Shown one piece after another: positions 57,064 through 64,000 of a stretch of DNA of 64,000 nucleotides. Source of the stretch: Cellulomonas aerilata. GTDB taxonomy: Bacteria > Actinomycetota > Actinomycetes > Actinomycetales > Cellulomonadaceae. Made by a program: the position numbers and the translations under genes. Within the stretch, counting starts at the first letter, position 1; the number at the start of each line of letters is the position of its first letter. The stretch spans positions 1 through 64,000 of the forward strand of contig NZ_BJYY01000012.1 in NCBI RefSeq assembly GCF_007991755.1, in the 5' to 3' direction. Below the pieces are notes generated by a model. The model did not search any database. It was not told the DNA's origin and saw only the letters and a list, made by a program, of their open reading frames with translations.

Positions 57064-58085
57064 GCACCCACCCCTCGCCCACCGACATCACCACCTACGG
57101 CGGCGCGAACCTCCCGGACACGTTCACCGACCCGGGCCACGGGCCGCACCGCCTGCGCCGGACCGACACCGACCCGGCCGCCAACAAGCGAGCCGAGCGC
57201 CAGGTCGTCCTGCTGTTCGCCGTCTCGATCATCGGCACCGTGCTGTTCCTCGTCGCCTACGTCCTGGTGCCGCCGGGCGACACGGCGGCCAGCATGCGCA
57301 CCTCGAACCTGCTGCTCGGCCTGGGCCTGTTCCTGGGCATGTTCGGCATCGGCGCGGCCGCGGTCCACTGGGCCAAGACGCTGATGAACGACCACGAGCG
57401 CACGGACGAGCGGCACAGCCTGACCCCGTCGGAGGAGACCCGTCAGGGCGCCGTCCAGGCGCTCCAGGAGGGTCTGGCCGACGCCAACGTCGCGCGTCGC
57501 GGCGTCCTCAAGGGCGCGATGTTCTCCGCGCTCGCCCTCGCCCCGCTGTCCGTCGCGGTCCCGCTGATCGGCGAGGTCGGCGAGGACTGGGACATCACCA
57601 AGTTCAAGCACACGATCTGGAAGAAGGGCGTCCGGCTCGCGTCGGACCCGTCCGGCCGGCCCATCCGGGCCGCCGAGGTCACCCTGGGGTCGGCGTTCCA
57701 CGTCATCCCCGCGAACCTCGAGGACGAGGAGCACCCGCTGGACGAGAAGGCGAAGGCCATCGTCCTCATGGTCCGGATGGACCCGCGTGACCTCAAGGAG
57801 GCCGAGGACCGCAGGGGCTGGTCCTACGAGGGGATCGTCGCCTACTCCAAGGTCTGCACCCACGTGGGCTGCCCGGTGGCCCTGTACGAGCAGCAGACGC
57901 ACCACCTGCTGTGCCCCTGCCACCAGTCGACGTTCGACCTGGCCGACGGCGCCAAGGTCGTCTTCGGCCCCGCCAACCGCCCCCTGCCGCAGCTGCCGAT
58001 CACGGTCGACGACGAGGGCTATCTGGTCGCCCAGAGCGACTTCCACGAACCGATCGGCCCGAGCTTCTGGGAGCGTCTGACGTGA
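57060..58085 (+). CDS. qcrA: Rieske iron-sulfur subunit of the bc1 complex
   Basis: A 341-residue Rieske protein with three N-terminal helices, as in other actinobacteria. The [2Fe-2S] ligands are in CTHVGC (266-271) and CPCH (285-288). A twin-arginine-like RRGVLKG (146-152) precedes the third helix, which in Streptomyces QcrA requires Tat export. GTG overlaps the qcrC stop (GTGA), and its own stop overlaps qcrB (GTGA), so all three subunits are co-translated. Confidence 0.97.
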   Translation: MSTHPSPTDITTYGGANLPDTFTDPGHGPHRLRRTDTDPAANKRAERQVVLLFAVSIIGTVLFLVAYVLVPPGDTAASMRTSNLLLGLGLFLGMFGIGAAAVHWAKTLMNDHERTDERHSLTPSEETRQGAVQALQEGLADANVARRGVLKGAMFSALALAPLSVAVPLIGEVGEDWDITKFKHTIWKKGVRLASDPSGRPIRAAEVTLGSAFHVIPANLEDEEHPLDEKAKAIVLMVRMDPRDLKEAEDRRGWSYEGIVAYSKVCTHVGCPVALYEQQTHHLLCPCHQSTFDLADGAKVVFGPANRPLPQLPITVDDEGYLVAQSDFHEPIGPSFWERLT

Positions 58086-59809
58086 CGACCACTATCGGGC
58101 GGGGCGCCGCGGCGACCGCCGACTACCTCGACCAGCGCACCAGCGTCTCGGTCGCCATCAAGGGCCTGGCCCGCAAGGTGTTCCCGGACCACTGGTCCTT
58201 CCTGCTCGGCGAGATCGCGCTGTACTCCTTCGTGGTGCTGCTGATCTCGGGCGTGTTCCTCACGATGTTCTACGTGCCGAGCATGAACGAGGTGCACTAC
58301 GAGGGCCCCTGGGCCGCGATGAACGGCGTGGAGATGTCCGAGGCGTTCGCCTCGACCCTGCGCCTGTCGTTCGAGGTCCGCGGCGGTCTGCTCATGCGGC
58401 AGATCCACCACTGGGCGGCCCTGATCTTCATGGCGTCGATCGTCACGCACATGATGCGCGTGTTCTTCACCGGCGCCTTCCGCAAGCCGCGCGAGCTGAA
58501 CTGGGTCCTGGGCTTCACCCTGCTGATCCTCGGCCTGCTGGCCGGCTTCTCCGGCTACTCCCTGCCGGACGACGTCCTGTCCGGCAACGGCCTGCGCATC
58601 GCCGACGGCGTCGTGCGGTCCATCCCGATCCTGGGCAGCTACATCTCGTACTTCATCTTCGGTGGCGAGTTCCCCGGCCAGGACCTGATCCCGCGCCTGT
58701 TCACCGTGCACATCCTGCTGGTGCCGGCGCTGATCCTGGCGCTGATCGGCGCGCACCTGTTCCTGGTGTTCCTGCACAAGCACACCCAGTACCCGGGCTC
58801 GGGCCGCACGAACAAGAACGTCGTCGGCTACCCGCTGTGGCCGGTGTACGTCGCCAAGGCCGGTGGCTTCTTCTTCATCGTGTTCGGCGTCATCGCGCTC
58901 CTCGGCGCGACCATGACGATCAACCCGGTGTGGAACTACGGGCCGTTCGACCCGTCCCCGGTCTCGGCCGGCGCCCAGCCCGACTGGTACATGCTCTTCC
59001 TCGAGGGCGCCCTGCGCCTCATGCCCGGTCAGGGCATGGAGTGGGGCATCGGCGAGTTCACGCTGTCGCTGAACGTGCTGATCCCCGCGGTGATCGTCCC
59101 CGGCATCCTGTTCACGCTCCTGGCCGGGTACCCGTTCGTCGAGGCGTTCGTCACCGGCGACAAGGGCGAGCACCACGTGCTGGACCGCCCGCGCAACCGC
59201 CCGTTCCGCACGGCCTTCGGCATGGCGATCCTGACCGCGTTCACGATCCTGATCCTGGCCGGGTCCAACGACCTGATCGCGGCGCACTTCTTCCTGTCGC
59301 TGAACGACATCATCCGGGTGTTCCGGGTGCTGTTCTTCGTGGCTCCGGTCCTGGTCTTCATCATCACGAAGCGCATCTGCCTGGGCCTGCAGCGCAAGGA
59401 CCGCGAGCTGGTCCTGCACGGCCACGAGACGGGCCGCATCGTCCGGTTCGCCCACGGTGAGTACATCGAGGTGCACAAGCCGCTGGACGCCCACGAGCGG
59501 TGGCTGCGCGTCGGCTACCAGGCCGAGCGCCCGCTGGAGATCGAGCCCCCGGTCGACTCGCGCGGCGTGCGCCGCAAGGGCTACCGCGTGGACCAGGTGC
59601 GCCAGCGCCTGTCGCGGGTGTTCTTCGAGGACCGGGTCGAGCCGGTCACGCCGTCGGAGCTGGCGGCGGCGCACTCGCACGGCGCCCACGACACGCTGGA
59701 GGCTGGCCACAGCGCCCCCGTCCGCGAGCTTGAGGGCACGGCCACCGGTGGCGGCCGCACGCTGGTCGAGCCCGTGGACGGATCTGCACCGGACGCGCGC
59801 AACCGCTGA
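58082..59809 (+). CDS. qcrB: Cytochrome b subunit of the bc1 complex
   Basis: A 575-residue cytochrome b with a C-terminal soluble extension of about 150 residues. Heme-ligating histidines lie in QIHHWAALIFMASIVTHMMR and VHILLVPALILALIGAHLF. The quinol-site motif is PDWY (AQPDWYM) in place of the common PEWY, as usual in actinobacteria. The Ala/His-rich C-terminal tail is typical of the family. It is the last gene of the operon, followed by a strong terminator. Confidence 0.97.
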   Translation: MTTTIGRGAAATADYLDQRTSVSVAIKGLARKVFPDHWSFLLGEIALYSFVVLLISGVFLTMFYVPSMNEVHYEGPWAAMNGVEMSEAFASTLRLSFEVRGGLLMRQIHHWAALIFMASIVTHMMRVFFTGAFRKPRELNWVLGFTLLILGLLAGFSGYSLPDDVLSGNGLRIADGVVRSIPILGSYISYFIFGGEFPGQDLIPRLFTVHILLVPALILALIGAHLFLVFLHKHTQYPGSGRTNKNVVGYPLWPVYVAKAGGFFFIVFGVIALLGATMTINPVWNYGPFDPSPVSAGAQPDWYMLFLEGALRLMPGQGMEWGIGEFTLSLNVLIPAVIVPGILFTLLAGYPFVEAFVTGDKGEHHVLDRPRNRPFRTAFGMAILTAFTILILAGSNDLIAAHFFLSLNDIIRVFRVLFFVAPVLVFIITKRICLGLQRKDRELVLHGHETGRIVRFAHGEYIEVHKPLDAHERWLRVGYQAERPLEIEPPVDSRGVRRKGYRVDQVRQRLSRVFFEDRVEPVTPSELAAAHSHGAHDTLEAGHSAPVRELEGTATGGGRTLVEPVDGSAPDARNR

Positions 59810-59833
59810 CCGGAGTAGACAGCAGGTGACCGG

Positions 59834-59872
59834 GTCGTCGCCACCGCCCTGAACCAGGGCGGTGGCGACGAC
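59834..59872. terminator. Terminator after qcrB
   Basis: Perfect 17-bp stem (59834-59850 with 59856-59872), 5-nt loop, followed by CGTGTGTT. Confidence 0.8.
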
Positions 59873-59927
59873 CGTGTGTTGACGCCACCTCCGTCCGCGG
59901 GGGTGGCCCGACGAGAGGTACGCACGG

Positions 59928-60554
59928 ATGGCCGAGTACACCCTTCCCGACCTGCCCTACGACTACGCGGCGCTCGAGCCGCACATCTCGGGCCGGATCA
60001 TGCAGCTGCACCACGACAAGCACCACGCGACGTACGTGGCCGGCGCCAACACCGCCCTGGAGAAGCTCGCCGAGGCCCGGGAGACCGGCAGCTTCGACAC
60101 GATCAACCTCCTCGAGAAGAACCTCGCCTTCAACCTGGGTGGCCACGTCAACCACTCGGTCTTCTGGCAGAACCTGACCCCTGAGGGCGCCGGCCGCCCG
60201 GACGGCGACCTGGCCGCGGCGATCGACGAGTTCTTCGGCTCGTTCGAGGGCTTCCAGAAGCAGTTCTCCGCCGCGGCGCTCGGCATCCAGGGCTCGGGCT
60301 GGTCGATCCTCGCCTGGGACTCCGTGGGCCAGAAGCTGGTCGTCGTGCAGATGTACGACCAGCAGAACAACCTCGCGCTGGGCCTGGTGCCGGTGGTCAT
60401 GCTGGACATGTGGGAGCACGCCTTCTACCTGGACTACGTCAACGTCAAGGCGGACTACGTCACGGCGTGGTGGAACATCGTCAACTGGCAGGACGCCGCT
60501 CTGCGCCTCGCCCGTGCGCGCGCCCAGACGTCGGGCCTGATCGTCGCGGTCTGA
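59928..60554 (+). CDS. sodA: Superoxide dismutase (Fe/Mn family)
   Basis: A 208-residue Fe/Mn superoxide dismutase. Metal ligands are H28 (MQLHHDKHH), H76 (NHSVFW), D160 and H164 (DMWEHAFY). [10 protein letters not shown] segment near 144-152 is compatible with Mn, but the metal cannot be fixed from sequence. Position is notable: it sits between qcrB and the convergent ctaF, with terminators on both sides, so it is a single-gene unit within the respiratory locus. GAGAGG precedes the ATG. Confidence 0.97.
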   Translation: MAEYTLPDLPYDYAALEPHISGRIMQLHHDKHHATYVAGANTALEKLAEARETGSFDTINLLEKNLAFNLGGHVNHSVFWQNLTPEGAGRPDGDLAAAIDEFFGSFEGFQKQFSAAALGIQGSGWSILAWDSVGQKLVVVQMYDQQNNLALGLVPVVMLDMWEHAFYLDYVNVKADYVTAWWNIVNWQDAALRLARARAQTSGLIVAV

Positions 60555-60629
60555 CCCGCTCCGGTCGTCGCGCGGCATCCGTCGCGTGCTGATCGTCCGG
60601 GCGCGGCCGCAAGGCCGGACCAGCTCCAC

Positions 60630-60666
60630 CGCAGCGCCGGTGCCCTGTCAGGGCGCCGGCGCTGCG
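60630..60666. terminator. Terminator after sodA
   Basis: Arms 60630-60647 and 60649-60666 pair over 18 positions with one mismatch; some inner pairs must open to make a loop. TCGTT follows. Confidence 0.7.
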
Positions 60667-61038
60667 TCGTTCCCGGGTGACGTCGGTCCACCCGTCGTCC
60701 CGGGCGCGCCAGCAGCTCTGCGACGGTCCCACGGAAGGCAGCGGTGCCTGCCCAGGTCCCGGGCCGTCTCAGCGCGCCCACGGCCCCTCCACGGCCGCGC
60801 CGTGGCACGTTGCCGCGCGGTGGCCCGTTGCCGCGCGCTGGTCCGTCGTGCGCCACCCCCTGCAGCCGCCTCATGACCCGCGGCGAGCCGCCAGGCCGGA
60901 CACCCGGTGCGCAGGAGCGCCCGGCTCGGCACCTCCGCAGGCGCGGCTCCGTCCCCGGCGGTCTGCCTGGGCGCTGGCAGCCCTCCCCCGGCCGTCCGGC
61001 CCTCGGGTCACCGGACCGGACGGGTACCCGTCCCCGTA
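60667..61038. other. 372-bp gene-free stretch between sodA and ctaF
   Basis: Bounded by terminator hairpins at 60630-60666 and 61039-61084, with both neighbours converging, so neither needs a promoter here. Open frames on both strands are Arg/Pro/Ala-rich and lack an RBS or leaderless -10. An 18-bp tandem repeat lies at 60802-60837. No RNA gene was recognised. Confidence 0.5.
60802..60837. repeat. 18-bp tandem repeat
   Basis: GTGGCACGTTGCCGCGCG (60802-60819) is followed directly by a copy differing at one base (60820-60837), then a weaker third copy. It lies in the gene-free stretch between sodA and ctaF. Confidence 0.75.
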
Positions 61039-61084
61039 CGACGACGGCGCCCGCCCCCCATGAGGGAGACGGGCGCCGTCGTCG
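61039..61084. terminator. Terminator of the ctaC-ctaD-ctaF operon
   Basis: Perfect 15-bp stem (61039-61053 with 61070-61084) and a 16-nt loop, 15 nt past the ctaF stop on the minus strand. Confidence 0.75.
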
Positions 61085-61099
61085 CGGGTGCCGGAGGCC

Positions 61100-61498
61100 T
61101 CAGTGCGCGTGCTGCCCGCGGGAGAACTCGAACACCCAGCCGACGAGCGCGATCATGCCGAGCGCCGCGCCCACGTAGACCATCCACCAGCCCACGGCCA
61201 TGCCGAGGAAGACCAGGGCGGCGGCGCTGGCGATCGCGAGCGGCCACCAGCTCCAGGGGCTGTAGACGCCCTGGTCACCGGCGCCCTCCTCGATGTTCCC
61301 CTCGGGGTTGTCCTCCGGGCGCGCGTCGATGCGCCGGGCGAGGACCGCGAAGTACGCACCGATCATGAGGGCGAGGCCGGCGACGAGCAGGATGCCGAGC
61401 GACCCGACCGGCTCCCACCCGCTCCAGAAGCCGTAGCCGACACCGATGAAGATGAAGAACGGCACGAGGTACAGGAACGTCTTGGACTCGGTCCTCAT
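61100..61498 (-). CDS. ctaF: Cytochrome c oxidase subunit IV (actinobacterial)
   Basis: A 132-residue protein with four predicted helices in two pairs, of the actinobacterial subunit IV family (Rv2199c-like). It starts [26 protein letters not shown] and ends in a His-containing tail. It is a structural part of the aa3 oxidase. ATG overlaps the ctaD stop by 4 nt (ATGA). Confidence 0.95.
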   Translation of the reverse strand: MRTESKTFLYLVPFFIFIGVGYGFWSGWEPVGSLGILLVAGLALMIGAYFAVLARRIDARPEDNPEGNIEEGAGDQGVYSPWSWWPLAIASAAALVFLGMAVGWWMVYVGAALGMIALVGWVFEFSRGQHAH

Positions 61499-63342
61499 CG
61501 CTGGCGTCCCTCCGTGTCGTCCGGGCGCACGCCGTCGCCGACGACGCCCTGGGCGGCCTGCTCAGGCTCGCCGGTCCCGGTCGCGAGGCGCTGCTGCGCC
61601 AGCTCCCGCTGTCCCCCGTGGTCGGACTCCCAGTCGAGGAAGCCCTGGTCCGGCGTCGCGAAGTCCATCGCCGCGACCTCGGGGTGGTGCAGGTCGAACG
61701 CGGGGCGCTCGGAGCGGATGCGCGGCAGCGACGTGAAGTTGTGCCGCGGCGGCGGGCAGCTCGTGGCCCACTCCAGGGAGTTCGAGAAGCCCCACGGGTC
61801 GTCCACGGTGACCTTGGCGGCCTTGCGCCAGGTCACGTACACGTTCCACAGGAACGGCAGCGTCGAGGCGGCGAGCAGGAACGCGCCGACGGTGGAGACC
61901 TGGTTCATCCACGTGAACCCGTCCTCCGGGGCGTAGTCCGCGTACCGGCGCGGCATGCCCAGGACGCCCAGCCAGTGCTGGATGAGGAACGTCGCGTGGA
62001 AGCCGATGAACAGCATCCAGAAGTGGATCTTGCCGAGCGTCTCGTCGAGCATCCGCCCGGTGAACTTCGGCCACCAGAAGTAGAAGCCGGAGAACATCGC
62101 GAACACGACGGTGCCGAACACCACGTAGTGGAAGTGGGCGACGACGAAGTACGTGTCGGTGACGGCGAAGTCCAGCGGGGGGCTGGACAGGATGATCCCG
62201 GTCAGGCCACCGAAGAGGAAGGTCACCAGGAAGCCGATCGCCCACAGCATGGGCGTCTCGAAGGTGATCTTGCCCCGCCACATCGTGCCGATCCAGTTGA
62301 AGAACTTGACCCCGGTCGGCACCGCGATGGCCATCGTCATGACGGCGAAGAACGGCAGCAGCACCGCCCCGGTCGGGTACATGTGGTGCGCCCACACCGT
62401 CACCGACAGGGCCGCGATCGCGATGGTCGCGTAGACGATGCCCTTGTAGCCGAACAGCGGCTTGCGGCTGAAGACGGGGAAGACCTCGGAGACGATGCCG
62501 AAGAACGGCAGCGCGATGATGTAGACCTCGGGGTGCCCGAAGAACCAGAACAGGTGCTGCCAGAGGATGGCGCCGCCGTTCTCCGGGTTGAACACCTGCG
62601 CGTCGAGCCGGCGGTCCGCCCCGAGGGCGAACAGCGCGGAGGCCAGCGGCGGGAACGCCATGATCACCAGCACGCTGGTGATCAGCGTGTTCCAGGTGAA
62701 GATCGGCATCCGGAACATCGTCATGCCGGGCGCGCGCATCGTCACGATCGTGGTGATGAAGTTGACCGACCCGAGGATCGTGCCGAACCCGGCCAGGGCG
62801 AGGCCGAAGACCCACAGGTCCCCGCCGAGGCCCGGCGAGAACGACTGGTTGGACAGCGGTGCGTAGGCGAACCAGCCGAACGACGCGGCGCCCTGCGGGG
62901 TGAAGAACCCACCGCAGGCGATGAGCCCGCCGAACAGGTACAGCCAGTAGGCGAACATGTTCAGCCGCGGGAACGCGACGTCCGGGGCGCCGATCTGCAG
63001 CGGCATGATCACGTTCGCGAAGCCCGCGAACAGGGGCGTCGCGAACAGCAGCAGCATGATCGTGCCGTGCATCGTGAAGAGCTGGTTGTACTGCTCCTTG
63101 CTCTGCACGATGTCGATGCCCGGCGTGAACAGCTCCGCGCGGATGATCAGCGCCATGAGCCCGGCGAGCATGAAGAAGATGAACGACGAGATCAGGTACA
63201 GGTAGCCGATGGTCTTGTGGTCGGTGGACGTGACCCACTTGATCACCGTGCGACCCAGCGTCTGCCGGCCCGGCGCCAGGCCCGGGATCACCGGCTCGAC
63301 GTGCTGCGCCGAGGGTGCCGAAGGAGCGGTGTCGGTGGCCAT
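61495..63342 (-). CDS. ctaD: Cytochrome c oxidase subunit I
   Basis: A 615-residue catalytic subunit with 12 helices. Heme a ligands: MHGTIM His and VAHFHYV; heme a3/CuB site: [14 protein letters not shown] (His-Tyr cross-link pair) and AHHMYPTG. K-channel and D-channel regions look intact. The C-terminal 60 residues form a charged, cytoplasmic tail. It starts 1 nt after the ctaC stop and overlaps ctaF, so the three are one operon. Confidence 0.98.
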   Translation of the reverse strand: MATDTAPSAPSAQHVEPVIPGLAPGRQTLGRTVIKWVTSTDHKTIGYLYLISSFIFFMLAGLMALIIRAELFTPGIDIVQSKEQYNQLFTMHGTIMLLLFATPLFAGFANVIMPLQIGAPDVAFPRLNMFAYWLYLFGGLIACGGFFTPQGAASFGWFAYAPLSNQSFSPGLGGDLWVFGLALAGFGTILGSVNFITTIVTMRAPGMTMFRMPIFTWNTLITSVLVIMAFPPLASALFALGADRRLDAQVFNPENGGAILWQHLFWFFGHPEVYIIALPFFGIVSEVFPVFSRKPLFGYKGIVYATIAIAALSVTVWAHHMYPTGAVLLPFFAVMTMAIAVPTGVKFFNWIGTMWRGKITFETPMLWAIGFLVTFLFGGLTGIILSSPPLDFAVTDTYFVVAHFHYVVFGTVVFAMFSGFYFWWPKFTGRMLDETLGKIHFWMLFIGFHATFLIQHWLGVLGMPRRYADYAPEDGFTWMNQVSTVGAFLLAASTLPFLWNVYVTWRKAAKVTVDDPWGFSNSLEWATSCPPPRHNFTSLPRIRSERPAFDLHHPEVAAMDFATPDQGFLDWESDHGGQRELAQQRLATGTGEPEQAAQGVVGDGVRPDDTEGRQR

Positions 63343-63343
63343 G

Positions 63344-64000
63344 TCAGTTCTCGTTCCTCTGCGTGCCTTCGGCGTTGCTGGTGCGGTCCTGGCTGCGGTT
63401 CAGCTCGAGGCCGAGCGCGCCGGTCTGGCCGCGGTCACGCAGATCCTCCATGTGGTCGTCGTACTCCTCGCGGGACACGACGGCGACGTTGAACAGCATC
63501 GAGGAGTGCTCCTCGCCGCAGAACTCCGCGCACTTGCCGGCGTAGATCCCCTCGCGGGTCGGCACGACCTGGAAGGTGTTGGTGCGGCCCGGGATCATGT
63601 CCATCTTGAAGAGGAAGGCCGGGACCCAGAAGTTGTGGACGACGTCGCGGGCGTCCAGGACGAACTCGACGCGCTCGTCGACCGGCAGGTACAGCGTGGG
63701 GAGCTGGTCGAAGCTGCCCTCGCTGCCGACGTCCTGCGCCTGGACACCGGTGTCGTAGACGTCCTCGTCGAGGTAGTTGAAGTCGAAGCTCCACTGCTTG
63801 CCGACCACCTGGATCGTGGTGTCGGGCGGTGTGGAGACGTCCTCGAGCTCGGCGATGTCCCGTGAGGTGTAGAAGAACAGCACGCCGATCATGATGATCG
63901 GCAGCACGACGTAGGTGATCTCCAGCGGCACGTGGTAGCGCAGCTGGATCGGCAGCCGGTCGTCGGACTTCCGCTTCCGGTACACCGTGACGCACCACAG
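63344..64000 (-). CDS. ctaC: Cytochrome c oxidase subunit II (5' end outside window)
   Basis: The C-terminal 218 residues of subunit II; the frame is open to the window edge, so the signal peptide and first helix lie beyond it. One helix remains ([17 protein letters not shown]), then the cupredoxin domain with the CuA ligands HNFW and [12 protein letters not shown]. It accepts electrons from the QcrC hemes. The apparent ATG-like start at 63985 is a GTG inside the gene and is not its real start. Confidence 0.96.
   Translation of the reverse strand: MWCVTVYRKRKSDDRLPIQLRYHVPLEITYVVLPIIMIGVLFFYTSRDIAELEDVSTPPDTTIQVVGKQWSFDFNYLDEDVYDTGVQAQDVGSEGSFDQLPTLYLPVDERVEFVLDARDVVHNFWVPAFLFKMDMIPGRTNTFQVVPTREGIYAGKCAEFCGEEHSSMLFNVAVVSREEYDDHMEDLRDRGQTGALGLELNRSQDRTSNAEGTQRNEN

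Noticed and set aside
60455-60874. 139-codon minus-strand frame after sodA
   Set aside because: It runs through the sodA 3' end and a terminator, is Arg/Gly/Pro-rich, and has no RBS or leaderless -10.

Overview
The window is about 64 kb of very GC-rich DNA with short intergenic gaps, many GTG starts, 4-nt stop/start overlaps (ATGA or GTGA) and typical actinobacterial protein families (SepH, CeoB/CeoC, class II DAHP synthase, PASTA kinase, QcrCAB with a diheme cytochrome c, DUF3159/DUF3710/DUF3093/DUF4193). The large secreted xylanase-deacetylase at the left suggests a plant-biomass degrader such as Cellulomonas or a close relative. That assignment is inference from gene content, not a database match. 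Gene order matches, from memory, two chromosomal blocks of Mycobacterium tuberculosis: about Rv2689c-Rv2703 (9.3-35.5 kb here) and about Rv2173-Rv2200c (38-64 kb). The DNA therefore looks like ordinary core chromosome. I saw no phage, insertion sequence, CRISPR array, integrase, tRNA or rRNA.

Layout. 1-9 kb: tandem hairpin repeats, an aminoglycoside-phosphotransferase-like kinase, the modular xylanase/deacetylase behind a LacI-type tandem operator, a DUF1801 protein, and aconitase with an 18-bp palindrome at its promoter. 9-14 kb: a small protein, a TrmA-type RNA methyltransferase, a KimA-like K+ importer and, divergently, the RCK pair CeoB-CeoC, a probable potassium homeostasis unit. 14-20 kb: DUF3159, an OB-fold protein, DUF3710, dUTPase, DUF3093, DUF4193, inositol monophosphatase, a TRIC-type channel and the FtsZ regulator SepH. 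20-36 kb: a thymidine kinase operon, a GNAT/acyl-CoA-synthetase-like fusion, topoisomerase IV (ParC and ParE), a double-GNAT protein, small proteins, the principal sigma factor and a universal stress protein. 36-47 kb: DUF4192, a lipoprotein, polyprenyl diphosphate synthase, an Rv2175c-like DNA-binding protein, a LysM lytic transglycosylase, a PASTA Ser/Thr kinase, class II DAHP synthase overlapping a PPi-type phosphofructokinase, and a PlsC acyltransferase. 47-55 kb: a ROK glucokinase, an acyl-CoA ligase, an exonuclease/GIY-YIG fusion, an Lrp-type RAM protein, and TrpD coupled to a degenerate receiver protein. 55-64 kb: the cytochrome bc1-aa3 supercomplex genes (ctaE-qcrC-qcrA-qcrB and, facing them, ctaC-ctaD-ctaF) with a superoxide dismutase between the arms.

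Most units are housekeeping: respiration, DNA topology, transcription, wall growth control, central carbon flux. The clearest non-coding pattern is that at least fourteen genes have a TANNNT-like -10 hexamer exactly 6-8 nt before an ATG or GTG, usually with no Shine-Dalgarno sequence, as expected for leaderless mRNAs; I used it to choose several starts. The most unusual non-coding structures are the tandem repeats in gaps at 1-92, 16704-16781, 55300-55387 and 60802-60837. I found no clearly undescribed multi-gene system. The best leads are the KimA-RCK unit, the ACS-like/GNAT fusion lacking the catalytic His motif, the degenerate receiver coupled to trpD, and the repeat-bearing promoters.
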